A stretch of 64,000 nt of DNA from Epiperipatus broadwayi (GCA_028023455.1 JAQFVV010006270.1:4616834-4680833); one strand, 5' to 3'; positions 1 through 12,918 are shown, counted from the first letter of the stretch. The notes: generated by a model from the sequence alone, not told the origin. Numbers and translations: made by a program.

Positions 1-3000
1 TGCTCTATCCTTGGGTTAATATTTTCTATTTATTAAGCTTTCGGTTATTTTATTATGATAATGTGTCAGAATCGTCTTTGACCAAGTGAATTATTCCTTT
101 TGTTGAAAATAAGACGCCGCTATGAAGGCATATTTTAAATTTCTAATTTCCAATTTTATTATCTTGCAAATCACTCGTTCGAGGTCGATTCTCTTCTTTA
201 ATATATAATATAATCACATAGTTTAAAATCTACATGTTATTGATTTTAATCTAATAAGAGAGTATGTGCGAGGTCAATGATTAAATGTGTCCCCTAATGC
301 ATCATTGCGTATATAAATCTATACTTACTTTTCAAACCCGCAAGCATGCATTTTCCTATTTTAATTACCGTGTTCTACTTTCATTATAAAGTTCTTCATT
401 GACGTTGAGAATGTGCAGACCCTTTTAAATGAATTTCTGGGAATTTGATTGGGCATTTCTCTTAATCCAAGTAAAACCCATTTAGTATGTTTTATATACA
501 CTAGTCTCATATTGCTGGTAAATGAATTGGTTGTTGAGACCGCTTTGTTTTATTTTTCCAAGGATTCTTTACACGGCTAAGGCCGTTCTCTTCGCCTTTT
601 TTTGCGATTTTCAGGCAGAGTGTGTCCACAAATGACACACCTGGGAATTAAACGCAATCGTCACCCAGTCGCTAAGTTTTGGCTGTTCATAAAATACTTT
701 CCTACGGGTTAGCGGCTAGATGCCCTCTGTAATCATTCCGGATATTCAATATTGTTTTATTTTATATTTATTTTTACAAAGCATCCGTGACTTAAACATG
801 TCACACCCTCCAACTTTAATAAATTCATTATCAGCAATACTGACCTCCCAATGCAACTCTATTATTATTATTCTCAAATAAATGCTTTGATCAAATTCCC
901 ACTTTGTTGCTTAGTAAGCTTTTGTCCGTGCTATTCTCGAAATCAATAAATATTTTAGAACACTTAATTTTCAAATATTTTCTTAAACTTGTATAATTGC
1001 TCAAAGCACCTCGCACATGTTCCTATCTCATCAAGCACATAACCGTAATGCTATTAGCCCGAGGAATAGAATATATCACTTTGTTTTAAAACCCTTTTGG
1101 AATATAATGCCCACAATTATTTAACACGCGTCCCTGTTTCATATAAGCAGACAGTGGCGTTATATATATATATATTATATAAATAAAATTTGTGAAATTA
1201 TTTAAAACTAAATTTGATCTCTTATTTTATTTGATTCCTATCACTGTCTCGGTCTATATATATATTTTCTGCATTTCTTTTGTAAATCCATAGACGTTAA
1301 TTAGCCACCCAAGCTTTTTTTAGTATAGAGTCTTTTGTTTCTCCCTGATCACCAGACACCGGTCAAAGGTTATACTAGTAGTGGCATCAGATGCGTTATC
1401 ATGTAGATGGCGCTGTGAAATTTGGACTTTAGATTCGAACTTAGTATATCTAGAAGGCAACCCCTCCTAGAATGTTCAGTTTCGTGTCTGGGGTTTGAAT
1501 TCTGCAGTGTGTTAGCGAGATTGACGATTCTGACTGTTACAGTGTCAATATGATTGGCAATTAAGACTTCTAGATATCTTTGGTTTTTGAAAATGCTGTA
1601 AGAACATTGAACTCTTCAATGCATTTTCATTTAATATGAAGCACAACTTGTAGTGGACCTCATTAAACCATGTTTTGACCTTATAATTTTTTACAGCACA
1701 CAAGAAATTTGCAGCTAATTTTTAGTGCTTTACATGGCCGTATGCAATTACTTTTATGAGGTAATTGCGAAAACTGTCGTCTTATTTTAAAATTAATTGT
1801 CTTCAGTTTTTTTCTAATTTACACTTATAAAACAAATTTTATTCTAAATAAATTCAATCAAAGATCAAATTTATTTCCAAAATGATTATTAAATCATTAC
1901 ATCTGTCTTAGGATATATTTATATAAATGTACATTTGTCTGTACATACGGCAGATTATTATCAAAGGCAAGAATATGTTCACTTTACTTAATTACATGGT
2001 CATTTTCTACTCGTGTAAATCAAATTGTTTTATGTACATATATATTATATCAACGAACAATTACTACTTTAAAATCAATTTAAATTTAAACAAAAGAAAA
2101 CTGTTAATTTTTCCACCAGATGTCAATAATTTGCATACCATAATATTACAAATTATTTGAATATCAAATTTTAAAATGAGGAACGCTATTGCAAGTTTAG
2201 GCAATTAAAAAGATGCAGAACTTTTGAATATTCAAATAAAATTTTTATTTTATGAAAAGTGAGCAATTATAGTAACAAGTAGTTGCCTAATTGCCACAGT
2301 AAATGAATGTAGGTTAAATTTGCAATGAGGCAGATGTTGAAAAGAGTTCTGGGTAATTGGCAGGTTACTGCATGTTTAACTGATAGCAGCAAGCTTGAAT
2401 GATTGATCATCCATTTATATAATTTACAAAAACATTTCAACTTAAAACATCTATGTATAATTGACTAATCAATCAACCGATGGGAAATTCAAATGGTAAC
2501 AGAAAAAAGATCGGGGAAACAAGAAAATTTATATACCTTGATAGATTTTATACACTTTGGAATTGCAATGTTTGTAATTACACCAAAATTAAATTATTCA
2601 TTAGAAAAAAGATTGTCACACATAAACATATATAAAGAAAATACTTCTTAATTGTAACATAAAAGTCTTAATAACATTATTTTAGGTAATAATCTTATAC
2701 AATTTACGTCGGAGTTTGAAAAACAACAGCTATTACTTGAAAGTGTTTTCGTTAGTTCTAATTTTATAAAAGCATTGTGATATTACACAAAAATATCTTG
2801 ACAAGGGTATAAAAACAACCCTGGTTCAGGCACAATATATGTATTATTTATTGCTGAAAATAAACGAATCAGGAAATGTATACTGTTTAAAACACCCGCA
2901 GGAAGATCTTTGATTTGAGAAAAATCAATAAATGAATGTTTTTGCATAAGTGAACAATAACAAATATACAATTTTAAGCATAACAAACCTGTCACAGAAT

Positions 3001-3066
3001 ACAAATAAATCTAATACAACTTGTAAATCTTATAAAAATCACTACTACATAAAAAAAAAAAATTTT
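1..3066. other. Unassigned AT-rich DNA
   Basis: No reading frame here looks like a conserved protein. Two patches are less AT-rich than the rest: about 535-725, which has a small inverted repeat GTGTGTC/GACACAC near 620-645, and about 1340-1560, which contains the phrase AGATGGCGCTGT. Either could be an old repeat or a short transcribed exon; neither has a clear splice pattern or recognised family. The remainder is low-complexity A/T-rich sequence. Confidence 0.5.
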
Positions 3067-3161
3067 TCTCATGTGTCATAGCTTCAGTGGGAAGCGAACC
3101 CGCTAAACCGGGCAACTGCTTGTAAAGCAGCTGTCACTGATCTCTCGACCACCAATGTTGA
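3067..3161 (-). repeat. tRNA-derived SINE (family S1), diverged
   Basis: Read on the minus strand, this matches the other S1 copies: a head GTTGGTGGTCGAG-like A-box region, an anticodon-stem-like CTGCTTTACAAGCAG, a GGTTCGCTTCC B-box, then the tail GCTATGACACATGAG followed by an A-rich tract. A and B boxes at tRNA-like spacing identify an RNA polymerase III promoter of tRNA origin. The start is degraded (TCAACATTGG instead of GTCAAGTGTTGG). It is a SINE rather than a tRNA gene because the acceptor stem does not pair and the same tail recurs in other copies. Confidence 0.8.
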
Positions 3162-4340
3162 AAAACATTAAGAATTACCAAAACTTACTATATGTACAAA
3201 AATAAATAAAAATTATATACTATACTGTCACAAAAATGGCAATTAAAAATTTGATAAAGAATAATATATACTGAATATTGAAAATCCAGTAATTAAAATT
3301 TTGTCATTCCTAATCAATTTATCGAACTGTTCTACTTAATTTATGGTTTTCATTTTTTCCAAAAACAACAGCTAAAAACTTTAATCATTAACTATCTTAA
3401 ACATACTTTCGCTGAATATGTACTGTTTACATTAATGTTATTCAAAAAAATATTATAATTGAATACATTAATGTTATTTAAAAATTAGTAAAAATCGTAC
3501 TGCAAAGGAGTGTAAAAATGGAAAAAATATTTAAATTGTTAACTGGCATTGAACTAAAAATCTAATAATTATCATAAATAAAAGAAAGCAATAAAAAATA
3601 ATTCATAACTGAAATGATCTTTTACTGCAAAAAAAAAAAATACTTTCTAAATTTTTATTTTCTTGATTATAAAGAAATTATACAAATATAAATATAAAAT
3701 GGATTTAATTTGAATAAATTAAATTAACAATCAGTATTATTTTTTTTATAATTTTTTTCTTTTACTGGGTTGGAATGGATTGCAGAGCATGTCCCATGTC
3801 ACCCAGAGTATCCTCAGGTTGTGGAAAGGGGAATGGGTCTTCAAATATGAAGATTAACTGTGAATAAGCAAAGTAACATAAATAAGCAGTCATTGACAAT
3901 GGAACATCATTCACTATCAGGAAACGGTGGAGACAGTAGTATGTTTACTTCTATAAAATGCTACAATTTGTACAACAGTGACTGTATAATGGAGGGTGAT
4001 GCCTGTCTTTAAATAAGTCAATACCACACTGGATGTTTCTGGGTCCGGCATTCTTCCAAATCAGCAGAAAATCACAATAAGTGACATGGGTGAGAGGAAA
4101 GCAGTAAACAGATGATCATTTTATAAAATTCCATTAGCAAATTAAGCATATTATAAAGGTTATTGCTGGGCAAAGAAGGTAACTACTTTGCCTTATAATT
4201 TCCAAGTTTTATTATGAGTATGTTTACATGAGTTATTAAGTTATTGATTCAAGATAGATAACTAAAATGCTATTAAGGATTCACATGCTTTGCCTGGCGC
4301 TGATATAAATTCTGATCATAATAAAATTAAAGTTTAAAAC
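3162..4340. other. Intergenic AT-rich DNA
   Basis: No coding signal recognised. About 3760-4100 is less AT-rich and may be an unidentified old repeat, or untranslated sequence upstream of the LINE remnant that follows, but nothing in it matches another part of the window well enough to say. Confidence 0.4.
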
Positions 4341-6395
4341 TAAGGAGAGGGAAAAAATATGTAAGATAAGACTTAGATAAATTGAAAGAAATGGAGAAAG
4401 AAACATTTGGTTTAATATGTGAAAATATAATAAAAAGTATTGATAAAGATGAGGAATATATTAATATTTCTGATAAGTGTTGGTATAGGATTAGAGACGG
4501 ATTGTTAAAACAACAAAAAATAAATAGGCACTATTCAATTAAAGAAAGCTAAACAACCTTGGATAATGGAAGTTATGTTGGAAAAAATGGAAGTACAAAG
4601 AAGGTGGAAGAATGTCAATAGTAAAGAAGGGCAAAGTGCATATAGAAAAATTAATAATGAATTAAAAAGAGAAGCAGATTTAGCAAAAGAAAAATAGTTG
4701 GCACAAGAATATAGAGATAAAAAATATTTCAACAAGTGAAAATATATAATCTAGTATTTCAAAGAATTAGAAATGTCACTTGGGAAAAAGAAATAATTAG
4801 TAAGTAAAATAGTGGATAAGAATGGAAAGAGATTAATTGAAAACAATGATATATTGAAAAGATGAAAAGAATACTTTCAATGTATGTTTAGAAAATAAAA
4901 TAATTCAAATTATGAATTTGAGAATGAAGAAGATATTGAAGTAGATGATGAAGATATGGATATATTGACAAATGAAGTAATAAAATTAATTGCACAAATG
5001 AAGAATGATAAAGCTGTTGGATTTGATACAATATCTAAAAACTTTTTCAAAGAAATGGGAGAATTTACTATGAAAGAAATATTTGGATTTTGCAATTTGA
5101 TATATAATAGTGGTGTTTGACCTTAAGCTTTTTTGAGGACTATAACGTGCAACTGCTAAAAAGAAGAAAATTGTTAAATATGAAGAGTGCAATAAGTTTG
5201 TTATCTTATGCTTCTAAAGTTTTACTGAGGATTTGGGAAAGTAGGATATTTTATTGGAGAATAGTTTGATTTTCAAAGAGGCAAAAGTATAAGAGATACT
5301 ACTATTGGTGTTGTTAAAACAATTGAAGAGAGATATATTAAAAACGATAAAGGAATTGGTATATGTTTTGTGGGGTTGGATCTCAAATAAACTTATGATC
5401 ATTTTAAAAAATGAAGGTGTATTTTGAAAAGAGAGAAAATTGATTTGGAATATGTGTACTGGACAAAGGATAAAATTAGACTGGAGAATAATGATACTGA
5501 AGAAGTGAATATAGAAAGAAGAGTTAGACAAAAATGCAATATGTCACCTGTTCTTTATAATACTTATTTGGAAGACATGTTAATTATTTAGACTGTGGAG
5601 AAGCAAATATTGGAAGTAGAATAATAAAATGTATAAGATATGCCTCCTATAGCTGAGGATGAAGTGTCTTCAGAATATGTTGAATAAATTGGATGTATGG
5701 AATATGGAATGAAGATTAATGTTGAGAAGATAAAGTGTTTATGAATAGGGAGAAATACAAAAAGATTGCAAGTCTAAATCCATGATAATATAATTCAGCA
5801 GGTAAAGAAATTTAGATATTTGGGTAGTTGGATGAGTGAAGATGAAAGAAGTGAAGATGAAAAGAACAGTATTGGCAAAAAGGAATTTATTAAGAGAAAG
5901 AAAATATTTTGTGGACCTTTGAAAAAAGAATTAAGGAAAATATTAATTAAATGCTATGTATGGAGTGTACTATTGTATGGTTGTGAAATGTGGACACTGA
6001 GTAATAAAATTAGGAACTGATTGGGAGCCTTTGAGATGTGATCATGAAGAAGGATGAAAAAATCAGTTGGATGAATAAAATAACAAATGAAATTTTAAAA
6101 AGAGTAAATAAAAAAAGATTGATTGAGAAAATTAAAGATAGAAAGAGAACCTGGATTGGACATTATATTAAGAAGAAAGTATAGTTTAATTAGAGATGTT
6201 TTGGAGGGAATGATGAGTGAAAACAAGAAGAAAGGACAGAAAAGTTTGATATTGCTGGAGGGTATAAGAGGTGGAAAGTTACGTGGATTTGAAGAGCTAG
6301 GCACTGAAGAGAATGGAGTATAAAAATAAAGAATTGGTGAGGCGAATGCTCTCTGGACCTGTCAGACAGAATACTATTGATTGATTGATTTACTT
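4340..6395 (+). mobile_element. Decayed LINE: endonuclease-RT linker, reverse transcriptase, C-terminus
   Basis: Across three frames with stops and frameshifts, the plus strand encodes the ORF2 of an APE-type non-LTR retrotransposon from just after the endonuclease to the 3' end. Seen in order: a linker beginning with PWIMEVMLEKMEVQRRWKNVN-like text near 4555-4620; an RT N-terminal block (IAQMKNDKAVGFDTISKNFF, near 4990-5050); a degraded RT core around 5100-5600 that retains FVDLEKAFD-like and RQGCPLSP-like spacing only weakly (RRVRQKCNMSPVLYNTYLED near 5515-5580); FRYLGSWMSEDE near 5815; and a C-terminal block with KCYVWSVLLYGCEMWTLSN near 5950-6005. The 3' end runs into a TTGATTGATTGATT tail near 6376. 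It is the type often annotated as endonuclease-reverse transcriptase in invertebrates. Dead: many in-frame stops, no endonuclease. Confidence 0.85.
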
Positions 6396-7737
6396 TTAAT
6401 AAAACCAAAGGGGGGAAAACGATTGGTCATAAAGATGCTATGTTATTATAAGCATTTATTATACAGTAATATATTCAAAAATAAAAAATAAGACTATTTA
6501 ATATTTACTTCTAATATTAATTTAAATTTCCAGTAGCATATGGATGCTTTAAAGGCATAAGAATATAGTTTTAATCTGAAAAATTGTTAATCCGAAAAAG
6601 CTGAAGAACCAAGGATATCATATTACTGAGATTTATTTTGTATTATTAGATATTATCAAATTGGCACCGGCGACCTGATAATTATAAAATTAGTATTTTC
6701 CCAGAATAATTGATTAATCATATTTTTAGTTTTCAAACACATGCATGATTATGATGATGGAATCCATATATACCATTGCCGGCCATCTTTTTTCACTTTT
6801 AATTCTTTTCAAACATTATGTACTTTTTTTTTTTTATGAATTAGATCATTTCATAACCACAAGAACTATAAGAATGTCAATCTGTACATTTATTCATATT
6901 CCATGGTATCCACAACATGCACGCACATAACATCAAACTTTTCAGCCTTCCTTAGTCAGTGTCCTACTCTGACATCCATTGAGAGTGAAAGAAAATATTT
7001 TAGTATAAATAATTCTGATCTTTATTTTTAAATATATAAATCAACATTTAAAGTTTTTTTTTTTTTTTCAAGTTAAGATATTCACTCTGCCTTTACTTAA
7101 TACTAGTTTATGATGAGTCTCTTGACTAATGAATATTTTTCAATGCTGTTGAATAATCCAATAAAATAAGAACTTAACAATTTCTGTATGTTTGTTAAGA
7201 ATTTAAGTGGCAAATAATTAAATATATATAAAAACCGACAAGCAATCTACCATGTTAGAATAAAATACTCAATTTATAGTGGAGTATTTTGCTCTAATGT
7301 AGAGCTAGTGGATTTTTTGTTTTCTAATCAAAAGAATCAATGGATAAATAAATGACAAAATATTCGTTAGGCAAATTTAAAAATTGGTTTTCAAAAAAAA
7401 GAGGTAAATTTTAAATTAAAAAAAAAAAACATTTTAGTGCATTTACAAAATCAATACATAAATATTAATACAAATATATTATAAAACTTTCCTAATTTGA
7501 GGATGTATAAATATATTAATTTTAATATAAATTGAGGATGTATAAATATACTAATTTTAATATATCTCTATAAAATATAAAATTTATTCAAGTCTAAATA
7601 TTCTTATTAATTTTCAACAATTGTGAATTTCTTTTTTACTCTTCACAATCACTTAAGATTATATAGAACCTAGTCATCTTAAGATGTTGGTCACCCACCC
7701 CCCCCTCCTAACTGTGACAATAGGATTGTTTTTTGTT
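6396..7737. other. AT-rich DNA with a 35-bp tandem duplication
   Basis: No gene recognised. At 7497-7566 a 35-bp unit starting TTGAGGATGTATAAATAT occurs twice in tandem with few changes. A CCCACCCCCCCCTCC tract lies near 7695-7710. The rest is A/T-rich. Confidence 0.5.
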
Positions 7738-7823
7738 TAATGTGTCAAAGCGTCGGGGAAGCGAACCCCGGGGCAACTGCTTGTAAGGCAGCTGTGCTAA
7801 CCACTCGGCCACCAACACTTGAC
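7738..7823 (-). repeat. tRNA-derived SINE (family S1)
   Basis: The minus strand reads GTCAAGTGTTGGTGGCCGAG at its 5' end (plus 7804-7823), the best preserved S1 head in the window, then the CTGCCTTACAAGCAG anticodon-like arm, a B-box GGTTCGCTTCCCC, and a shortened GACGCTTTGACACATTAA tail. The A box (GTGGCCGAGTGG) and B box are intact, so this copy could still have been a polymerase III template. No long A-tail or clear target duplication remains. Confidence 0.88.
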
Positions 7824-8364
7824 AGACAGTGACATATTTGCATCATTTAACTCACATACAAAAGTAATTCCAACGTTTTTTATTTTCATTTTTTATATGA
7901 AAGTGTGTATGAGTACATAAAGACTGCAAAACCTTTAGAACTGAAAAACATAAATAAGAATTTTTTTGTTATAATTTTGCAACAGAAAGAGAAGCAATAA
8001 TAGGTATCTTTGAACTAAATTTTAAATAAAAATTCCACTAGGAAAATGATAACGGTAAAATCGCTTTATGATGAAAGTGAAACAAATAAATTGTGATCCG
8101 TGAACCTTGACCTCTAAAATCTGTTATGCTATTAATGCAAACTTTATTAAATATGATCTCTTCTAAATCTGTACATAGGGCAGCACTTATAGTTAAAGAA
8201 TTGTCCAGATTTAAAAACATTGCAGCTAACCTTATTGATATGTCTTGTAGACAAATGAAGTTTAATTAAATATGTGCATGGCTATATTTAGACAGCAATT
8301 CATGTTGAATAAAAGAAAACTACATTATATTGGATTTATTGTGAGATATATTTTGGTATATCTA

Positions 8365-9035
8365 AAGTAATGTTTAATGGATTTTCTCAAAATATGAAAA
8401 TAAAGATTGATTATGATGAGTTAGAAGAAGTTAACAGCTACAAATATTATGGCCAAATTATTGCTACAGATGGAAACATATAATGGATAAAATTAATCAT
8501 AGAATTTAACTTGATTGGAGTGCTTTTGGTAGGAATAACTTGATACTAAAATAAAATATGCCTATGTGTTTGAAAAGGAAAGTTTTTAATAAATGTGTTT
8601 AAGCAGTTCTTACTTATGGATCTGAGGCTTGGAAACTTAATAGAAGAGCAAAACAGAGACTTCACATCACTTAAAGAAGTATGGAGAGATGCATGCTGAG
8701 AGTAACAAGAAGAAATCAAAAATGCAATATATGGGTAAGAGAACAAACAGATGTCATTGACGTCATTGAAAAAATTAAAAAACTGAAGTGGAGTTGGGCT
8801 GGACATATTACTAGAAGAGATGATAATCGATGGACAAATGAAATCTTAAACTGGATTCCAAGAGATTACAAAAACCCCAGAAAGAGACCACATGTAAGAT
8901 GGTTGGATAAAATAAGAAAGTGTGCAAAGGTGATATGGAGAAGAGAAGCTAAAGATCTGAGATGAATTGAACTTGGAGAGACCTTCATCCTGCAGTGGAT
9001 TGATAATGGTTGTTGATGATGATCTATTTTTGGAA
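8365..9035 (+). mobile_element. RTE-clade LINE, 3' portion (5'-truncated)
   Basis: The plus strand encodes the end of an RTE-type ORF: a thumb/palm segment near 8365-8500 with SKVMFNGFSQN and YKYYGQIIATDGNI (usual form YLGQLI..DG), then an open stretch at 8681-8965 with MERCMLRVTRRNQ, LKWSWAGHITRRDDNRWT and a proline/arginine-rich end (RKRPHVRWLDKI). These are characteristic C-terminal RTE motifs. The 3' UTR is very short (CCTTCATCCTGCAGTGGATTG) and ends in GGTTGTTGATGATGAT, the usual ATG-repeat RTE tail. Internal stops and frameshifts upstream of 8681 show it is inactive. Confidence 0.9.
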
Positions 9036-9536
9036 ATTACTAGACGAAAAACTAATGATATTATTTTATCTAATGATATTCATTTTAACAGTTCTTAGAT
9101 TCAGAAAGTTTTAAAAAAAAAAACATTTATATATTGTTGATTAGAGTTATTGGAGCTATACCAGAGAGGAATTTTTTTTTTTTTCCTGGGAGACTTACAA
9201 CACATATAATGATAGGTACAATAGACTGTAGCCCAAAATTATCTAAAATAATGGTAATGAATCTGTGAACTTAAATGGTATATTATTAATTTTTGCCGAC
9301 ACATGGATTGATTACAATGAACATTAGAAAAATCCCCATAAACTTTGATGCATTCATAACCAAACTATGGCATCTTATGGATTATATTTTGAAATATATT
9401 GTGATAGCAAGTAAATCTGTTCTTGGTTTGACCATAAAAAATAAAAAATCTAGACTGATTTCTCTTAGAACGATAGTATATTAGTAATAAGATTTTTTTT
9501 TTTTTTTAAAAGCCCTTCTCCATTAGATTAAATAAT

Positions 9537-9675
9537 AAAAGACTGACAAAGACTTTTTTTCTTGCCACCAGAGAGACATCCCCCCCGCCAGCAAGTAGTG
9601 GGTGGGAGTAGGGGGTGGGGGGGCGGCGCCGGGGGTGCAAAACAAGAAAGAAAAAAAAAAAAGACTGACAAAGAC
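9537..9675 (+). mobile_element. GC-rich retroposed insert with 17-bp target-site duplication
   Basis: The 105-bp insert at 9554-9658 is flanked by exact copies of AAAAGACTGACAAAGAC (9537-9553 and 9659-9675). It ends in an A-rich tail (AAAACAAGAAAGAAAAAAAAAA) next to the downstream copy, which is the layout of LINE-mediated retroposition. The body is strikingly GC-rich and includes five or more G-runs at about 9600-9637 (GGGTGGGAGTAGGGGGTGGG and on), a potential G-quadruplex on the plus strand. No tRNA boxes, ORF or known RNA is recognised, so the source transcript is unknown. Confidence 0.8.
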
Positions 9676-9889
9676 AAGTAAAAAAAAAATCATTTGTTAA
9701 TCATGATCATTTTAAATCTTTTTGTGTGATATTAAAGTAACACATAGCCATGAAAAACAATATTGCAATGCTATTAAATGAAGAGAGAGCATATTTTTGA
9801 ACAAAAAAGTTAGTTTCATAAGAATGTAATAAGTATTGCAGGAAGTTAAATAAATTGAAAAAAAAAAGCTTAATAGGTACTAGAAAGGA

Positions 9890-11126
9890 ATTTATGCACA
9901 AGTCTGCATTAATTGATTACTATGGTTTGCACTGGGTGGCACTACTATATGAAGATATTAAGTTAAGTGTGGTGAATAGATATAGTTATTTGGGAATTAT
10001 TTTTAAGTAATCACAAAAATTATTTGGATGAATGGGAGAAAAAATTGATAAATGAAGCAAAAAAAAAGGGGGGGATTGATAAAGAAATTAACAGTGTTTT
10101 CATATAATAAATATGATGTAGCTAGAATTATATGGAAAGGAGTTGCAATAGCAGGGTTAACATATGGTAATGACACATTATATGTTAGTAAAGAGGTATT
10201 AAATTATTTAGAAAAAGTTCAAAGGGAAGTAGGAAGACATGCATTGGATGCAGATGTATGGACAGCAAGAGAGGCAACTCAAGGAGAAATGGGATGGTCA
10301 AGTTTTCATATGAGAGATGCAAAAAGTAAAATAAAAATGTTTGGTAGATTGCAGTTTATGGATAATAAAAGAATAGCTAAAATAGTATTTACTTGGGTTA
10401 TGAGTAAAGGGCAGGTAACAAGATGGGTGAGAAAGATAATGTGGTATGCAAAAGATTTGGATAAAAAATTTATATCAGTATATTTGTACAAAAGATGGGA
10501 TGATTGTGTCAAAAGGATTGTTGAGTGTTATAGTAGTAAGGAATGGGATAAAAGAATAGATTTATTAATAAAGAATAGGGAGTTAGAAAGATGGAGAAAT
10601 AGTATGGAAAGTAAAAAGAGTTTAAATATATATAGAAATAAACAGAATATTAGGTGTGAGTTAATACATGATAATAGTAAGGAAAGTAGTTTATTATTTA
10701 AGTCTTGAATGGGATCTTTAGCTACAAGAGAATATACATGTAAATGGAAAAAATGGGTGATTTATTTTGTAAATTATGTAAGGAAGGAATAGAAAATATT
10801 AGGCATTTGTTAATTGAATGTAAATGCTTGAAAACAGAAAGGGCACATATAATGAAGTTATGGAAGAATAAATATGAAAAGAGTGATTATACAGAAAGTG
10901 AATTATTGGTTTTTATGCTGAGTTTGGGAAAAGATAAGGAAGATTTAGATATAAAGGCTATAGAGTTGACAAAGATTATGTTGTGGAAATGGGATGGAGC
11001 AAAATATGGGAAAATTTAGTGGGGAATGGAAAATAAAGTGGCTAACAGATTTATCTGGTCATAATTGCTGAGATATTCTTGACTTCATTTAAGGAGAAGC
11101 CACAATACATCACATCATATCATCAC
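9890..11126 (+). mobile_element. LINE 3' end, copy 1 (RT thumb to tail)
   Basis: 5'-truncated non-LTR retrotransposon. After a short decayed RT segment containing VNRYSYLGIIFK near 9975-10005, a long open stretch at 10052-10708 encodes the post-RT region (KYDVARIIWKGVAIAGLTYG, then EMGWSSFHMRDAKSKIKMFG). After a stop the frame resumes at 10744-11019 with a zinc-knuckle-like C-x2-C...H-x4-C motif (CKLCKEG...HLLIECKCL), typical of LINE C-termini. The 3' UTR continues to a tail near 11095-11126, CACATCATATCATCAC. The first methionine at 10052 is not a true start: coding text continues upstream in another frame. One stop and at least one frameshift inactivate it. Confidence 0.88.
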
Positions 11127-12175
11127 AATGTTTTTATATAATAACAATGATATAGCAAGAATTGTATGGAAGGGAGTGGCAGTAGCAGGATTAATTTATG
11201 CTAACGATAATTTGTGTTAGTAAAGGGGTGGTATTAGATTATTTAGAAAAAATACAAAGAGAAGTAGGAAGACATGCATTAGATGCAGATGTGTGGACAG
11301 CAAAAAAGTCAATTCAATGAGAAATGGGATGGTCAAGTTTTTAGATTAGAGATGCAAAAAGCAAAATGAAAATGTTCAGTAGATTACAATTTAAGAATAA
11401 TAATAGCCAACAGTATTTAATTGGGTTACGAATAAAGGACAGGCAACAAGATGGGTGAGAAAGGTAGTATGGTATGCAGAAGATTTAGATAAAGACTTTA
11501 TGTCAGTGTACTTGTTCAAAAGGTGGAACGATTGTATTAGAAGGATTGTTGAGTGTTATAGTGGCAAAAAAAATGGGATATAAGAATAGATGCATTAATA
11601 AAAAATAGTTGGAGAGATAGAGAACTTGTATGGACAGTAAAAAAAAAAGAGTTTAAATATATATATAGAAGTAAACAGAACATTGGGTATGAGTTAATTT
11701 ATGATAATAGCAAGGAAATTAGTTTACCGTTTAAGCTTTGAACAGGATCGTAGCAACAAGGGAATAAATATATACATAAATGGAAAAATGTGTGGATTTA
11801 GTCTGCAGGTTATGCAAGGAAGGCATGGAAAATATTAGGCATCTGTTAATTCAATGTAAATGCTTACAAGCATAACGGGTACAAATGGTATTGTGGGAGA
11901 ATAAATATAAACAAAGTGATTATTTAGAAAGCGGGTTCTTGGGTTTTTATGCTGGGTTTGGAAAAAGATAAGGGGATCTGGATATAAAGGCCATAGAATG
12001 GATAAAAATAATGTTGTGGAAATGGGATAAAACATGATAGAGAAATATATGGGAAAACCCTAGGGTGGGGAATGGAAAAAAAAGGTGACTAACAGGGTTC
12101 TCTGGGCATAGTGGTTGAGATTCCTGATTTGATAAAGGAGAAGCTGTATCACATCCCAAATCATTTTATTATCTG
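11127..12175 (+). mobile_element. LINE 3' end, copy 2, tandem to copy 1
   Basis: Starts directly after the tail of copy 1 and repeats its sequence from the equivalent of about 10092 to the tail, at roughly 80-85% identity by eye: the EVGRHALDADVW segment recurs near 11260-11295, the CRLC...H...C motif near 11800-11860, and the 3' UTR GGTGACTAACAGGG..., ending in ATCACATCCCAAATCATT. It carries many more stops and indels than copy 1. A separate truncated insertion into, or next to, the first copy's tail explains the arrangement; a local tandem duplication is the alternative. Confidence 0.85.
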
Positions 12176-12918
12176 ACCCTATTGGTATTTTGTGGAATAG
12201 TTTCTATAGTTCTCATAAACTCATCTTTATCTTTTTTCTAGAGTTAGGTTGGTATTATTGCTATTAATGATAATAAAGTAATAAAAAGCAATCACAGCAT
12301 AATATAAGTATATAACTATTTTTATATATGTTATTGTTACATAAGCAAAATAGATTTACATTTTTACTTCAATTATTAAATATATATATATATTAGAGTT
12401 TTTAAAAAAAATCATATTTCTAAATAATACAAAAAATATTTTACTCTCTCTTTTCATTTTATGGCAGGATAGGTTATTAAAATGTTTGCATTTCGTTTCT
12501 ATTATCTGGGAAAGCAAGATTTTGATTTATGAAGAGTAACAAAAGGTTTTTTTTTCCATATTAATTATTAATATTATGTTCTTTAATGTGAGTTATTAAA
12601 AACTAAGGTTTTGTGATAAAACAATGGCAGTTTTTTTCATTTCTTGAATATCTTAATATGATTTAATCTAACATCTTTAAAAGAGCTATTTGCACTTCTA
12701 AGATACTTAACATAATAGTATTAAATAAACTATGTTTAAAAATACATAAGATGTTATGTGTTTCAATTTTATATATAATAACTGTTATTATCATAGTATA
12801 TTTTAAAATTAAAATCTTTAAATGTTTCTTAGCTCCAAGCATCATTCTAACATTAATAGAGAATGGCTAGCATTTTTAAATTCCTTTATGCACTTTTTTC
12901 TTATTGTGAAACAGTTAC
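12176..12918. other. AT-rich DNA, no gene seen
   Basis: Low-complexity sequence with T-runs and a short AT microsatellite near 12380. Open frames here are short and show no conserved motif. Confidence 0.5.

Noticed and set aside
535-725. Zinc-finger-like CVICGHTL segment on the minus strand
   Set aside because: One short CxxC phrase in an interrupted frame; no partner histidines or further homology.
6560-6620. Pogo-type terminal repeat (TTAATCCGAAAAAGCTGAAG)
   Set aside because: Only one side was seen, with no inverted partner or TA-flanked end nearby.
10052-10708. Host protein-coding gene of 218 codons
   Set aside because: It is the longest open frame, but coding text continues upstream in another frame and the protein is the post-RT region of a LINE, repeated in decayed form at 11.1-12.1 kb.
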